This document shows positions 53,610-63,072 of a DNA stretch of 64,000 bases, one piece after another. A model generated the notes under the pieces. The model saw nothing but the letters and a program-made list of their open reading frames with translations, did not search any database and was not told where the DNA came from. A program made the translations under genes and the position numbers. Every line of letters begins with the position of its first letter. The first letter of the stretch is position 1. Origin of the DNA: Arcobacter cryaerophilus gv. crypticus (GTDB lineage: Bacteria; Campylobacterota; Campylobacteria; Campylobacterales; Arcobacteraceae); assembly GCF_002993025.1 (NCBI RefSeq), contig NZ_NXGI01000005.1, positions 1 to 64,000 on the forward strand. Reading direction: 5' to 3'.

Positions 53610-54854
53610 ATGGCAAAATTTGAAAAAGCTAACTCTGTTGGTGAGTGGTTAGAACAAAGACTTAATATCAAAGCATTTAACAAAGTTATGATGACTGAGT
53701 ATTGGATTCCAAAAGATATTAACTTCTTATGGGCAATGGGAGTATTATTAGCTACTACATTTACTATTTTAGTTGTATCTGGGATATTCTTAATGATGTA
53801 TTACAAACCTGACATCAATTTGGCATTTGATTCAGTTAACTATACAATTATGCAAGAAGTTGCATTTGGTTGGTTATTTAGACATATTCATGGTGTTGCG
53901 GCTTCTGTTATATTCTTAATAATATATATTCATATGCTTACAGGTATCTATTATGGTTCGTATAAGCAAGGTAGAGAGATGATTTGGATTTCAGGAATGT
54001 TACTATTTGTTACATTTAGCGCTGCTGGATTCTCTGGATATATGCTTCCTTGGGGACAAATGTCTTACTGGGCTGCAATGGTTATTACAAACTTATTTGG
54101 TGGAGTTCCTGTTATTGGAGATGCACTTGTAGTTTGGATTAGAGGGGATTTTAATGTTGCTGATGCAACACTTACAAGATTCTTTATGCTACATGTTTTC
54201 TTATTACCAATAGCAATTATGGGATTAATTGGTCTACACTTCTATACATTAAGAATTCCTCACGTAAATAATCAATCTTCAGAAGAGTTTGATTTTGATA
54301 CTGAAGCTGAAAAATATTTAAGTGGAAATAAAAAAGAGTCAAAAGTTATTCCATTCTGGCCTGTATTTATCTCAAAAGATTTAGCAGTTCTTGGAGTATT
54401 TTTAATATTCTATTTCTATTTAGTATTCTTCCACTATAGCTTTGCTATGGATCCTGTTAACTTTGATCCAGCTGATCCAATGGTAACACCAGCTCATATT
54501 TATCCTGAGTGGTACTTCCTATGGTCTTATGAGGTTTTAAGAGGATTCTTCTTTGATATTGCTGGAATTTCAGCATTTGATCTTGGTTTAATTGCATTTG
54601 CATTTGCAAATGGTATCTTCTTTGTTTTACCATGGTTAGATAGAGATAATAAAATTTTACCAGCTCACAAAAGACCACTATTCTTCATTTGGTTCTGGTT
54701 ATTAGTTGTAGATTTAATAGTACTAACTGTTTATGGAAAACTTCCTCCAACTGGAACAAATGCTTGGGTAGGTTTCTTTGCAGCAGTAGCATTTATTCTA
54801 CTATTTGTTCTACTTCCAGTTGTTACGAAACTTGATCAAAAAAGAAGAGGGTAA
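53610..54854 (+). CDS. petB: Cytochrome b subunit of bc1
   Basis: A 414-residue membrane protein with about eight or nine helices. Helices 2 and 4 carry the haem-binding histidines (RHIHGVAASVIFLIIYIHML and MLHVFLLPIAIMGLIGLHF), and the quinol-site PEWYFLWSYE loop lies near 298-307. It takes electrons from menaquinol. The full-length fused form (b plus subunit IV part) is present. It is followed by petC after 3 bases. Confidence 0.96.
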   Translation: MAKFEKANSVGEWLEQRLNIKAFNKVMMTEYWIPKDINFLWAMGVLLATTFTILVVSGIFLMMYYKPDINLAFDSVNYTIMQEVAFGWLFRHIHGVAASVIFLIIYIHMLTGIYYGSYKQGREMIWISGMLLFVTFSAAGFSGYMLPWGQMSYWAAMVITNLFGGVPVIGDALVVWIRGDFNVADATLTRFFMLHVFLLPIAIMGLIGLHFYTLRIPHVNNQSSEEFDFDTEAEKYLSGNKKESKVIPFWPVFISKDLAVLGVFLIFYFYLVFFHYSFAMDPVNFDPADPMVTPAHIYPEWYFLWSYEVLRGFFFDIAGISAFDLGLIAFAFANGIFFVLPWLDRDNKILPAHKRPLFFIWFWLLVVDLIVLTVYGKLPPTGTNAWVGFFAAVAFILLFVLLPVVTKLDQKRRG

Positions 54855-54857
54855 AAG

Positions 54858-55886
54858 ATGAGAGAATTAAAAATTTTAGCAGTAGTAGTAGCATTAACTC
54901 TTATTACTTACTGGGGAGTTGAGCCTTTTGCTCACTCGCAAATGCATCCAGCTGTATCAAACTCTAATTTTGATTTTGGAAAAGCAGATGCTGAAACATC
55001 AAAAGTTGCTGTTGAAAAAGCTCAAAAAGCTTTAGATGAAATACAAAAAAATAGTGATGAAAAAGCAATTAACAATGCAAAAGCTGATTTAGCAAAAGCT
55101 GTTGAATTCGAAAAAACTATAAATGTATTTTGGGAAAGTAATAATGAAGCAATCAATGCAAAAGGAGATGTTGCAAATGGTCAAATTCTTGTAACATCAA
55201 ACTGTACAGCTTGTCACAGTATTGAATCTCAAGGTTTTCCACAAATTATGGATAATGCAACTACTGCTGGTGCATATGGTGTAACAACTCCTGATTTAGG
55301 AAGTTCTGGTAAACTATACACAAAAGAGTTTTTAGTAGCATTTATTAAAAATCCAGCACTTGCTTCAAAAGTTTCACATAAATTTGAAGATGGAAAAGCA
55401 CATCCAATGCCAGGATATGACTGGATGAGTTCTCAAGAAATTGCTGATATGGTTGCTTATTTAGAGTCAATTGCTCCAAAAGAGATGACAAATAAAGAAG
55501 TATTTGTTGATTCTTGTCAAAGATGTCATGGTTTAAAATATGCTGACATGAAAAATGGAACTATGGGTGCATTTACACCAGCTGAAAATATAAAAAGCTA
55601 TATGGGTAAACTTCCTCCAGATTTATCTCAATATATTATTAGTAGAGGTCCTGATTATTTAGGTAAATTTATAAATGACCCGCAAAAACTACTTGATGGT
55701 ACTGCGATGCCTAGAGTTGGTTTAAATCAAGAGTCACAAGAACAAGTTATAAAATATCTTGAAGAAATTGGAGCTTCTAAAAAAGAGGAAAGAGAAGAAT
55801 TAGGTCCTAAATTCCTAATATATCTAGTAATTTTTGCAATTTTTGGTTTCCTATGGAAAGCAAGTAAATGGAGAGATGTTCACTAA
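54858..55886 (+). CDS. petC: Di-haem cytochrome c subunit of bc1
   Basis: A 342-residue cytochrome with an N-terminal membrane anchor (about 5-20), an Ala/Lys/Asp-rich helical stretch (about 40-90, possibly coiled coil) and two haem motifs, CTACH near 113 and CQRCH near 218. A C-terminal membrane helix (about 317-335, FLIYLVIFAIFGFLW) returns it to the membrane. Two haems are typical of Campylobacterota bc1 complexes, unlike the single haem of mitochondrial c1. It passes electrons to soluble or membrane cytochromes. Confidence 0.93.
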   Translation: MRELKILAVVVALTLITYWGVEPFAHSQMHPAVSNSNFDFGKADAETSKVAVEKAQKALDEIQKNSDEKAINNAKADLAKAVEFEKTINVFWESNNEAINAKGDVANGQILVTSNCTACHSIESQGFPQIMDNATTAGAYGVTTPDLGSSGKLYTKEFLVAFIKNPALASKVSHKFEDGKAHPMPGYDWMSSQEIADMVAYLESIAPKEMTNKEVFVDSCQRCHGLKYADMKNGTMGAFTPAENIKSYMGKLPPDLSQYIISRGPDYLGKFINDPQKLLDGTAMPRVGLNQESQEQVIKYLEEIGASKKEEREELGPKFLIYLVIFAIFGFLWKASKWRDVH

Positions 55887-55905
55887 GAACATCTTTTCAA
55901 AACTT

Positions 55906-55939
55906 AAAAAGCTAGGAGTTTTTACTTCTAGCTTTTTTT
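55906..55939. terminator. Bidirectional terminator between petC and rsmE
   Basis: Arms of 14 bases (55906-55919 and 55924-55937) contain AAAAAGCTAG and its near-complement (one G-U pair), with a T7 run on the plus strand. Confidence 0.9.
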
Positions 55940-55948
55940 ATTTATATT

Positions 55949-56620
55949 TTATAAGATTATTTTAGAAGTAGCAGATATTATAGCCGTTTGTGATTTTAAA
56001 ATAAGGCTTGAACTAAAACCAACAATGAAATCTTTATTGAAAAGTTCTCTCTCTCTTTTTGAAAATCCACCTTCTGTTCCAATAATTAAAGTTTTAATAT
56101 CTGATACTTTACTATCTATAGAAGTTTGGGAGAAATCTAAAAAATATGTGTCTTGATTCTCTTGTATAAAAGTATCAATATTTTTACAAATATCAAGTTT
56201 TATAATACTACTTCTTCCACATTGAGATGATGAATTTATTAATATTTTTTCTAATTTTTCAAAATTTATTTTAAAATTCTTTTGTGAAAAATCACTATAA
56301 ACAAAAGTAATTTTATCAACTCCTAATTCGTTTAAACTAGAGATATTTTCATAAATAGTTTTTGGATCAACAATACACCAAGCAAGATGAATTTTTTTAC
56401 TATTTTCAATAACTTTTTCCTCTTGTTTTAGAAGATTTAAAAACAAACTCTTTTTATCGATTTGAGATATTTTATATGAATACAAAAAGTTATCTTCTAA
56501 ATTTCTAAAATCTAAAATATCATCAAGCTTATGTCGCCTTGCTTTTATTATATAGTTATAATTCTCATCTTCAATTTTTAGTAGTTCATTTTTAGCATTT
56601 TTGTCATATATAAACTGCAT
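55949..56620 (-). CDS. rsmE: 16S rRNA m3U1498 methyltransferase RsmE
   Basis: A 223-residue SPOUT-type methyltransferase. The N-terminal part holds the PUA-like RNA-binding region (IKARRHKLDDILDF), and the C-terminal knot carries LIIGTEGGFSKRERELF (near 178-194) and SSLILKSQTAIISATSKIIL, the cofactor-binding end. It methylates U1498 of 16S rRNA. It starts at the stop of the upstream small membrane gene (TAATG overlap). Confidence 0.88.
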   Translation of the reverse strand: MQFIYDKNAKNELLKIEDENYNYIIKARRHKLDDILDFRNLEDNFLYSYKISQIDKKSLFLNLLKQEEKVIENSKKIHLAWCIVDPKTIYENISSLNELGVDKITFVYSDFSQKNFKINFEKLEKILINSSSQCGRSSIIKLDICKNIDTFIQENQDTYFLDFSQTSIDSKVSDIKTLIIGTEGGFSKRERELFNKDFIVGFSSSLILKSQTAIISATSKIIL

Positions 56621-57024
56621 TAAAATACTTTACTAATTATGTAAACAGCTAATAAAACTGTAATTTCAATAATATAAATCTTCTTTGCATAAATATAAAA
56701 ATCTTCTTGAAGTTTTATATCAGAAACTTTTATAACTCTTTGTTTTTTATATCTTTTTATCTCAATTACAAGTAAAAATATTGAAGCTGGAATCATTAAA
56801 GCAATTGTAATGCTAAAATGATGAGCATAAAAAGCAACTATAGTTCCTGTGTAAATTACTATTGCATTACTCAAATGATAAATAGGAGTCATAAATTTCA
56901 ATCTTTTTGCTAAAGTTACAAAGTTTTTTATTCTAAAAACTGAATATAGATTAAATAACATTATTCCTAAAAAGATATATATTGTATAAATATGTGTTGT
57001 AATTGCACTTTGCATCAATTCCAT
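56620..57024 (-). CDS. Small four-helix membrane protein, unknown
   Basis: A 134-residue protein with about four membrane helices (about 9-28, 45-65, 69-87, 110-132) and a Lys/Arg-rich loop at 88-98 that sets the topology. I do not recognise the family. The pair His67-His68 in the second half might matter, but no motif is known to me. It is co-transcribed with rsmE (stop/start overlap) and divergent from queC. Confidence 0.65.
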   Translation of the reverse strand: MELMQSAITTHIYTIYIFLGIMLFNLYSVFRIKNFVTLAKRLKFMTPIYHLSNAIVIYTGTIVAFYAHHFSITIALMIPASIFLLVIEIKRYKKQRVIKVSDIKLQEDFYIYAKKIYIIEITVLLAVYIISKVF

Positions 57025-57132
57025 ATAGGTTTATCTCACTTTTAAATTTTTTTGCTATTATATCCAACTTATAATAAGTTTATATTTCCAATACTTCATA
57101 CATTTTTCAAAAATAAAAGGATTTTTTAATAT

Positions 57133-57819
57133 ATGAATAATAATTTAAAAAAAAAAGCAGTTGTAATTTTAAGCGGAGGAATGGATTCAACTCTTAGCTC
57201 TTACATAGCAAAAAACAGTAATTATGATTTAATAGCAGTTCATTTTAATTATGGACAAAGAACAGAATCTAAAGAGTTAAAAGCATTTAGAGACATTTGC
57301 AAAGAGTTAAATGTTTTAAATAAATATGAGATAGATATTCCATTTTTTACACAAATTGGAGCTAGTGCTTTAACTGATAAAACAATAGATGTACCAGTAA
57401 ATGGTGTTGAAAAAGGTATTATTCCAATTACTTATGTTCCATTTAGAAACGGTATTTTTTTAAGTATTGCAAGTGCAATAGCTGAAAAAGAAGAGGCAAG
57501 TGCCATGTATATTGGAGTTGTACAAGAGGATAGTTCTGGTTATCCAGATTGTAGTGATAATTTTATTCTAAAAATGCAAAATGCAATTAATGAAGGAACA
57601 AAAGAGGATACAAAAATAGAGATTATAACTCCTCTTGTTCATTTAAGTAAAGCTCAAATTGTACAAGAGTCAATAAAATTAGATGTTCCTTTGAATCTTA
57701 CTTGGTCATGTTATAAAGAAGAGATCGAAGCTTGTGGAGTTTGTGATTCATGTAGATTAAGATTAAATGGATTTAAAGAAGCAAATCAAAAAGATCCAAT
57801 ACAATACAAGGAGAGTTAA
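57133..57819 (+). CDS. queC: 7-cyano-7-deazaguanine synthase
   Basis: A 228-residue ATP-pyrophosphatase-fold enzyme that converts 7-carboxy-7-deazaguanine to preQ0 in queuosine synthesis. The PP-loop VILSGGMDSTL is at about 11-21. The C-terminal zinc site contains CYKEEIEACGVCDSC (near 196-210). It leads a queC-queD-queE unit; queD starts directly after its stop. Confidence 0.95.
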   Translation: MNNNLKKKAVVILSGGMDSTLSSYIAKNSNYDLIAVHFNYGQRTESKELKAFRDICKELNVLNKYEIDIPFFTQIGASALTDKTIDVPVNGVEKGIIPITYVPFRNGIFLSIASAIAEKEEASAMYIGVVQEDSSGYPDCSDNFILKMQNAINEGTKEDTKIEIITPLVHLSKAQIVQESIKLDVPLNLTWSCYKEEIEACGVCDSCRLRLNGFKEANQKDPIQYKES

Positions 57820-58347
57820 ATGTGGGAAATTTCAAAAGAGTTTGACTTTTGTTATGGTCATAGAGTTTGGTCTCAAGCTTTAAATGTAGAATTTTCACTT
57901 GATAGCTGTTTAATGTGCAGACATCTTCACGGGCATCAAGGAAAAGCAATTGTGTATTTAAAAGCTAGCAATTTAGAAAATGGAATGGTTACAGATTTTA
58001 AACACTTAAATTGGTTTAAAAAGTTTTTAGATGATGTAATTGATCATAAATTTATTATTGATATAAATGATCCACTATTTTCAACACTTCTTCCAAATAT
58101 AGATAAAAATGATTTAATAAGTTTTAAAGAAGGCTACAAAACAGTAAATCTAACAAATTTTGAAAATGAACTATTAGAACTTTATGAGAGCTACATTATT
58201 GTTGATTTTGTTCCAACAAGCGAAAACATATCAGCTTGGCTTTTAAAAATTGTTCAAGAAAAAATGGATAAATTAAATATAAAAGTTTCAAAAATAGAGT
58301 TTTTGGAAACTCCAAAGAGTAAAAGCACATTTTATGCTAGAGATTAA
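57820..58347 (+). CDS. queD: 6-carboxy-5,6,7,8-tetrahydropterin synthase
   Basis: A 175-residue pterin-type enzyme that makes 6-carboxytetrahydropterin from dihydroneopterin triphosphate. Zinc-binding histidines are in FCYGHRVW (near 12-19) and CRHLHGHQGKA (near 33-43); the pocket Asp/His follow in DFKHL and DHKFII. It is longer than typical QueD (about 120 residues), with an insertion in the second half (about 90-140), as in Campylobacterota relatives. Its end overlaps queE by 14 bases. Confidence 0.93.
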   Translation: MWEISKEFDFCYGHRVWSQALNVEFSLDSCLMCRHLHGHQGKAIVYLKASNLENGMVTDFKHLNWFKKFLDDVIDHKFIIDINDPLFSTLLPNIDKNDLISFKEGYKTVNLTNFENELLELYESYIIVDFVPTSENISAWLLKIVQEKMDKLNIKVSKIEFLETPKSKSTFYARD

Positions 58348-59098
58348 TGAAATTTTTGGTCCAACTATTCAAGGAGAGGGAAAATTAATTGGCTCTCCTT
58401 CAATTTTTATTAGATTTGGAAAATGCAATTTTAAATGTGTTGGATTTAATGTTTTGTATGAAACTCCAAGCGGGGTTAAAAAGTGTGCTTGTGATTCATA
58501 CTATGCTGTTGATATGGAGTTTAAAGATAGTTGGAAAAGCTATGAAAATCATCTTGATATAGTAAATATTACCAATAAACTTCTTGAAACTTATAGTTAT
58601 AAAAATAGTATTGATGTAGTAATTACAGGAGGTGAGCCACTTTTATATTGGAATAACATAGAATTTCAAAATTTGATAAAACATTATATTAATAAAAATC
58701 ACAAAGTTACAATTGAGACAAATGGCTCTTTAAATATAGATTTAAAAGAGGATTATCAAAAAAAAATCATATTTTCAATGAGTGTAAAACTAAGCAACTC
58801 TTTAGAACCTTTAAAAAAAAGAGTTAATAAATTTACATTAACAAAAATTTTAAACAATACAAAAGAGTCTTATTTAAAATTTGTTATTGGAGATGATTTT
58901 TTAGAAAAAGCAATAGATGAGATAGAAGATATTTTAAGAGATATTCCAAAGTGTGAAGTATATCTTATGCCACTTGGAGATAGTTCAAAAGCTATTGATA
59001 AAAATTCAAAAGATGTTGTAAATCTTGCAATTAAGTATGGATTTAAATACTCTGATAGATTACATATTAGATTGTGGGATAATAAAAGAGGAGTTTAG
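58334..59098 (+). CDS. queE: 7-carboxy-7-deazaguanine synthase, radical SAM
   Basis: A 254-residue radical-SAM enzyme that rearranges carboxytetrahydropterin to 7-carboxy-7-deazaguanine. It starts with the QueE signature NEIFGPTIQGEG. Cysteines are arranged KCNFKC, then a 15-residue insert, then KKCACDSYYAVD; the last pair is Cys-x-Cys where many QueE enzymes have Cys-x2-Cys, so ligand assignment is not certain. [10 protein letters not shown] (near 96-105) is the SAM-binding motif. It overlaps queD by 14 bases. Confidence 0.9.
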   Translation: MLEINEIFGPTIQGEGKLIGSPSIFIRFGKCNFKCVGFNVLYETPSGVKKCACDSYYAVDMEFKDSWKSYENHLDIVNITNKLLETYSYKNSIDVVITGGEPLLYWNNIEFQNLIKHYINKNHKVTIETNGSLNIDLKEDYQKKIIFSMSVKLSNSLEPLKKRVNKFTLTKILNNTKESYLKFVIGDDFLEKAIDEIEDILRDIPKCEVYLMPLGDSSKAIDKNSKDVVNLAIKYGFKYSDRLHIRLWDNKRGV

Positions 59099-59155
59099 TC
59101 TAATAAAAATATTGATATAATAAATCTTTATGCAAAAAATTAAAAGGATAAAAAT

Positions 59156-59899
59156 ATGAAATTTAGTGGAAAAAATGTTTTAATAACAGGTGCAAGCAAA
59201 GGAATTGGTGCAGAAATTGCAAAAAATCTAGCTTCTTATGGATTAAAAGTTTGGATAAATTACAGAAGTAAAATTGAAGAAGCAGAAGTTGTTAAAGAGG
59301 CTATTGAAAAAGCTGGTGGAACAGCAGCAATTATAAAAGCTGATGTATCAATAGAAGAACAATTTATCGCAGCTATTAAAACAATTATTGAAAGCGATGG
59401 TGAATTAGCATATTTAGTAAATAATGCTGGAATTACAAAAGATAAATTAGCTCTTAAAATGAGTGTTGAAGATTTTACATCTGTAATAGATGCAAATCTT
59501 ACTTCAGCATTTATTGGTTGTAGAGAATTTTTCAAACAAAGAGGGAAAAAAGGCTTTGGTTCTGTTGTAAATATATCTTCAATTGTTGGTGAAATGGGAA
59601 ATCCTGGTCAAGCAAACTATTCAGCTTCAAAAGGTGGATTAAATGCCATGACAAAATCATTCGCAAAAGAAGCAGCAAGTAGAAATATCAGATACAATGC
59701 TATAACTCCTGGATTTATTCAAACAGATATGACAGATTTATTAAAAAATGAAGTAAAAGCAGAATATGAGAAAAATATTCCTCTTTCAAGATTTGGAAAT
59801 CCAAGCGAAATAGCAGATGCAGTCGCATTTCTACTAAGTGATCACTCATCGTATATTACAGGTGAAATATTAAAAGTAAATGGTGGATTATACGTTTAA
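59156..59899 (+). CDS. fabG: 3-oxoacyl-[ACP] reductase
   Basis: A 247-residue short-chain dehydrogenase for fatty-acid elongation. The NADP-binding start VLITGASKGIG (near 7-17), NNAG near 90, the catalytic Tyr and Lys in YSASKGG (near 157-163) and the C-terminal SDHSSYITGEILKVNGG are all present. Its gene starts the fabG-acpP-fabF-accA cluster, the usual order in this phylum. Confidence 0.95.
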   Translation: MKFSGKNVLITGASKGIGAEIAKNLASYGLKVWINYRSKIEEAEVVKEAIEKAGGTAAIIKADVSIEEQFIAAIKTIIESDGELAYLVNNAGITKDKLALKMSVEDFTSVIDANLTSAFIGCREFFKQRGKKGFGSVVNISSIVGEMGNPGQANYSASKGGLNAMTKSFAKEAASRNIRYNAITPGFIQTDMTDLLKNEVKAEYEKNIPLSRFGNPSEIADAVAFLLSDHSSYITGEILKVNGGLYV

Positions 59900-59955
59900 A
59901 ACTTATCTTTAAACTATAATTTCTTCAAATTAAAAAGTTTTTAAAACTTTTTTGC

Positions 59956-59961
59956 TATAAT
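59956..59961 (+). promoter_or_regulatory. acpP: Extended -10 promoter of acpP
   Basis: TATAAT with a TGC extension (TTTTTTTGCTATAAT) at 59956-59961, start near 59968; a GGG follows the -10. An AAAGGAAT ribosome-binding site precedes the ATG at 59991. Confidence 0.65.
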
Positions 59962-59990
59962 TTTGGGACAATTTTATTAAAGGAATTAAA

Positions 59991-60221
59991 ATGGCATTAT
60001 TAGATGATGTAAAAGCTGTTGTTGTTGATCAATTAGATTGCGATCCAGCTGAAGTTAAAGAAGATTCGAAGTTCATTGAAGACTTAGGAGCAGATTCACT
60101 AGATGTAGTTGAGCTTGTAATGGCTTTAGAAGAGAAATTTGATATCGAAATCCCTGATGAAGAAGCTGAAAAAATATTAACTGTTGGTGATGCAATATCA
60201 TATATTGAAAACAACAAATAG
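59991..60221 (+). CDS. acpP: Acyl carrier protein
   Basis: A 76-residue acidic four-helix carrier. Ser36 in [13 protein letters not shown] takes the phosphopantetheine arm that carries growing acyl chains. Length and sequence are standard. It has a strong own promoter and a terminator, as expected for an abundant protein, and lies between fabG and fabF, whose products act on it. Confidence 0.97.
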   Translation: MALLDDVKAVVVDQLDCDPAEVKEDSKFIEDLGADSLDVVELVMALEEKFDIEIPDEEAEKILTVGDAISYIENNK

Positions 60222-60236
60222 TTTTTTCTTTTTTTT

Positions 60237-60261
60237 AGATAAAAGAGTTTCTCTTTTATCT
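60237..60261 (+). terminator. Terminator of acpP
   Basis: Arms AGATAAAAGAG (60237-60247) and complement (60251-60261) with a TTT loop, followed by ATTTGTTTTTG. The long T-run upstream (60222-60236) is noticeable too. Confidence 0.75.
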
Positions 60262-60331
60262 ATTTGTTTTTGTTATTGAGTTTTTAGCTTAAAGATTGAA
60301 TAGTTTAAATAAAATATTGGAGCATTATTAG

Positions 60332-61591
60332 ATGAAAAGAGTTGTTATTACAGGACTAGGTACTATAAATTCTACTGGACATAGTGTAAACGAATCTTTT
60401 GATGCCGTTGTAAACGGTGTTTGCGGGATTGATAAAATTACACTGTTTGATACAACTGATTTTTCAGTACAAATTGCAGGTGAGGTAAAAAATTTCGATC
60501 CTGAAACTGTTATGGATAAAAAAGAGGTGAAAAAAGCTGATAGATTTATTCAATTAGGTATAAAAGCGGCTTTAGAAGCTATGATTGATAGCGGTTTTGT
60601 TACAAGTGAAAATAAAAAAGTAGATGAATCTATAGCAAATAGATTTGGAATAATTTCAGGTTCTGGAATTGGTGGATTAAGTACAATTCAAAGAAATTCT
60701 ACAATTTGCGATACAAAAGGTTCAAGAAAAATATCTCCATTTTTTATACCATCATCTTTAGCAAATATGCTAAGTGGATTTATATCTATCGAACACAACT
60801 TAAAAGGTCCATCTTTAAGTCATGTTACTGCTTGTGCTGCTTCAACTCATGCATTAAATGACGCTATGAAAACAATAGTTTTAGGTGGTGCTGATAGAAT
60901 TTTAGTTGTTGGTGCTGAAAGTGCTGTTTGTGGTGCTGGAGTTGGTGGATTTGCTGCTATGAAAGCACTATCTACTAGAAATGATGATCCTAAAAAATCT
61001 TCAAGACCTTTTGATATAGATAGAGATGGATTTGTAATGGGAGAAGGTGCTGGTGCTTTAGTTGTTGAAACTCTTGATAGTGCACTGGCAAGAAATGCAA
61101 AAATTTATTGTGAGATTATTGGATTTGGAGAAAGTGGTGATGCAAATCATATCACTGCACCTGTAATGGACGGTCCACTAAGAGCTATGAGAGCTGCATT
61201 TGAAATGGCAAAAGATTTAACTGGAGAGTATCCAAAAATTGATTACATAAATACTCATGGAACTTCAACTCCAGTTGGTGATAAAAATGAGACAGCTGCT
61301 ATTAAAGAACTTTTTAGTGGAAAAGAAAATTGCCCTCCTGTATCTTCTACAAAAGGTCAAATTGGTCATTGTTTAGGTGCTGCTGGAGCTATTGAAGCTA
61401 TTATGGCGATTAAAGCTTTAAATGAAGGTATTATTCCTCCTACAATAAATGTTGAAAATCAAGATCCAGAATGTGATTTGGATATTGTTCCAAATGTTGC
61501 TAGAAAAGTTGATTTAACAACTGTTATGAGTAACAATTTTGGTTTTGGTGGAACAAACGGTTCAGTAATTTTTAAAAAATTTACAAAATAA
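60332..61591 (+). CDS. fabF: 3-oxoacyl-[ACP] synthase II
   Basis: A 419-residue condensing enzyme. Active-site Cys168 in VTACAASTHAL and the two histidines in INTHGTSTPVGD and GHCLGAAGAIEA form the Cys-His-His set of KAS I/II. The C-terminal NNFGFGGTNGS loop binds the acyl chain. It extends acyl-ACP with malonyl-ACP. It is preceded by the acpP terminator, so it has its own promoter or relies on read-through. Confidence 0.96.
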   Translation: MKRVVITGLGTINSTGHSVNESFDAVVNGVCGIDKITLFDTTDFSVQIAGEVKNFDPETVMDKKEVKKADRFIQLGIKAALEAMIDSGFVTSENKKVDESIANRFGIISGSGIGGLSTIQRNSTICDTKGSRKISPFFIPSSLANMLSGFISIEHNLKGPSLSHVTACAASTHALNDAMKTIVLGGADRILVVGAESAVCGAGVGGFAAMKALSTRNDDPKKSSRPFDIDRDGFVMGEGAGALVVETLDSALARNAKIYCEIIGFGESGDANHITAPVMDGPLRAMRAAFEMAKDLTGEYPKIDYINTHGTSTPVGDKNETAAIKELFSGKENCPPVSSTKGQIGHCLGAAGAIEAIMAIKALNEGIIPPTINVENQDPECDLDIVPNVARKVDLTTVMSNNFGFGGTNGSVIFKKFTK

Positions 61592-61602
61592 ATCTAAACC
61601 TT

Positions 61603-61624
61603 AAAGGGTATTATTACCCTTTTT
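61603..61624 (+). terminator. Short terminator between fabF and accA
   Basis: Arms AAAGGGTA (61603-61610) and TACCCTTT (61615-61622) with a TTAT loop and a five-T run. Only 15 bases remain before the accA start, so it may attenuate rather than stop expression of accA. Confidence 0.65.
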
Positions 61625-61638
61625 CTTAAGGAAAAACA

Positions 61639-62574
61639 TTGGCTACTTACTTAGAATTTGAAGAAAAAATAAAAAAAATTGAAGAAGATATAATAATCGC
61701 AAAAACAAAAGCAGATGAACCTGCTGTTGAGATATTAAATAAAAAATTAAATAAAGAAGTTGAAAAAACTTTTAAAAATTTGAATGACTATCAAAAACTT
61801 CAGCTAGCACGACATCCAGACCGTCCTTATGCACTTGATTATATTAATTCTCTTTTATCAAATGCTTATGAAATTCATGGAGATAGACACTTTGTAGATG
61901 ATAATGCAATTGTTTGTTATTTAGGTTTTATAGGAACTCAAAAAACTTTGATAATTGGTGAGCAAAAAGGTAGAGGAACAAAAGAAAAGTTAAAAAGAAA
62001 CTTTGGAATGCCTAGTCCTGAAGGTTATAGAAAAGCTTTAAGGGCTGCTTTACTTGCTGAAAAATTTCAAATTCCAATTCTTATGTTAGTTGATACTCCA
62101 GGTGCATATCCAGGGCTTGGAGCTGAAGAGAGAAATCAAAGTGAAGCAATTGCAAAAAATCTTTATGAATTTGCAAATCTTACAACTCCAACTGTTTCAG
62201 TAGTAATTGGAGAAGGTGGAAGTGGTGGGGCTTTAGCTATATCTATTGCTGACAAACTTGCTATGATGAGATATTCTGTATATGCTGTTATTTCACCTGA
62301 GGGGTGTAGTGCAATTTTATGGAATGACCCATCAAAAGTTGAAACAGCAGCTCAAGCGCTTAAGATTACAGCTGAAAATCTAAAACAACAAAATCTAATA
62401 GATGATGTTATAAATGAGCCTTTAATTGGTGCTCATAGAAATAAAGATGAAGCATTTATGGCTTTAAAAGAGTATTTTTTAAACTCTGTTGATGAACTTA
62501 AAAAACTAACGCCACAAGAAAGACAAGAGAAAAAATATCAAAAAATTATGAATTTAGGATCTTTTTCTGAGTAA
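61639..62574 (+). CDS. accA: Acetyl-CoA carboxylase carboxyltransferase subunit alpha
   Basis: A 311-residue carboxyltransferase subunit that, with AccD, makes malonyl-CoA. The N-terminal helical part starts [15 protein letters not shown]. The core carries [45 protein letters not shown] and the oxyanion region [14 protein letters not shown]. The start is TTG at 61639, supported by AAGGA 6 bases upstream. It lies immediately after a small terminator-like hairpin downstream of fabF. Confidence 0.95.
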   Translation: MATYLEFEEKIKKIEEDIIIAKTKADEPAVEILNKKLNKEVEKTFKNLNDYQKLQLARHPDRPYALDYINSLLSNAYEIHGDRHFVDDNAIVCYLGFIGTQKTLIIGEQKGRGTKEKLKRNFGMPSPEGYRKALRAALLAEKFQIPILMLVDTPGAYPGLGAEERNQSEAIAKNLYEFANLTTPTVSVVIGEGGSGGALAISIADKLAMMRYSVYAVISPEGCSAILWNDPSKVETAAQALKITAENLKQQNLIDDVINEPLIGAHRNKDEAFMALKEYFLNSVDELKKLTPQERQEKKYQKIMNLGSFSE

Positions 62575-62578
62575 TAAG

Positions 62579-62605
62579 TAAGATAAACTAAAAAAGTTTA
62601 TCTTA
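62579..62605. terminator. Bidirectional terminator between accA and HIT genes
   Basis: Arms TAAGATAAACT (62579-62589) and complement (62595-62605) with an A5 loop separate two convergent genes; the right arm overlaps the HIT stop codon. Confidence 0.75.
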
Positions 62606-62947
62606 TAAATCATTTTTTTCTCGAACTAACCTTCCAACTTTTTCGCCACCAATCAAATGAAAATGTAAATGTGGAACTTCTTGTCCTCCATCATTTCCAA
62701 TATTTGTAATCATTCTATATCCAGTTTTATCTATTTTTAACTCTTTTGTAACTTTTTTTATAAAACTACTTAAACCTGACATAATATCCGATGGAGCATC
62801 TTCAAATGAGTCATAATGAGATTTTGGAATAACCAAAACATGCACCTTTCTTGTAGGATTTATATCATGAAAAGCCAAAAAATTATCATCTTCTAATACA
62901 ATATTACTAGGTATCTCTTTATTTATAATTTTGCAAAAAATGCACAT
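62603..62947 (-). CDS. HIT-family nucleotide hydrolase
   Basis: A 114-residue HIT protein. CIFCKIINKEIPS is the usual N-terminus with a zinc-type Cys pair, and the catalytic triad lies in HLHFHLIGG (near 95-103). Members hydrolyse nucleoside phosphoramidates and similar nucleotides; the natural substrate is not fixed. It is divergent from pheS across 125 bases. Confidence 0.93.
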   Translation of the reverse strand: MCIFCKIINKEIPSNIVLEDDNFLAFHDINPTRKVHVLVIPKSHYDSFEDAPSDIMSGLSSFIKKVTKELKIDKTGYRMITNIGNDGGQEVPHLHFHLIGGEKVGRLVREKNDL

Positions 62948-63003
62948 ATTTTCTCCTTGATTTTTTATAAAAAATTATAACCAAACTCTAATAAAAAATT
63001 AGG

Positions 63004-63009
63004 TATAAT
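63004..63009 (+). promoter_or_regulatory. pheS: -10 element of pheS
   Basis: TATAAT at 63004-63009, start near 63016, about 57 bases before the TTG start. No hairpin leader or leader peptide rich in Phe codons is seen in this short leader. Confidence 0.5.
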
Positions 63010-63072
63010 CGCAACTTTTAGAGATTATAAATATATATTTTGTAAAAATAAATTAGAGATTAGGAATAAAAA

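Noticed and set aside
57025-57132. preQ1 riboswitch before queC
   Set aside because: No C-rich loop/A-rich tail pseudoknot pattern is visible in the 108 bases between the divergent genes.
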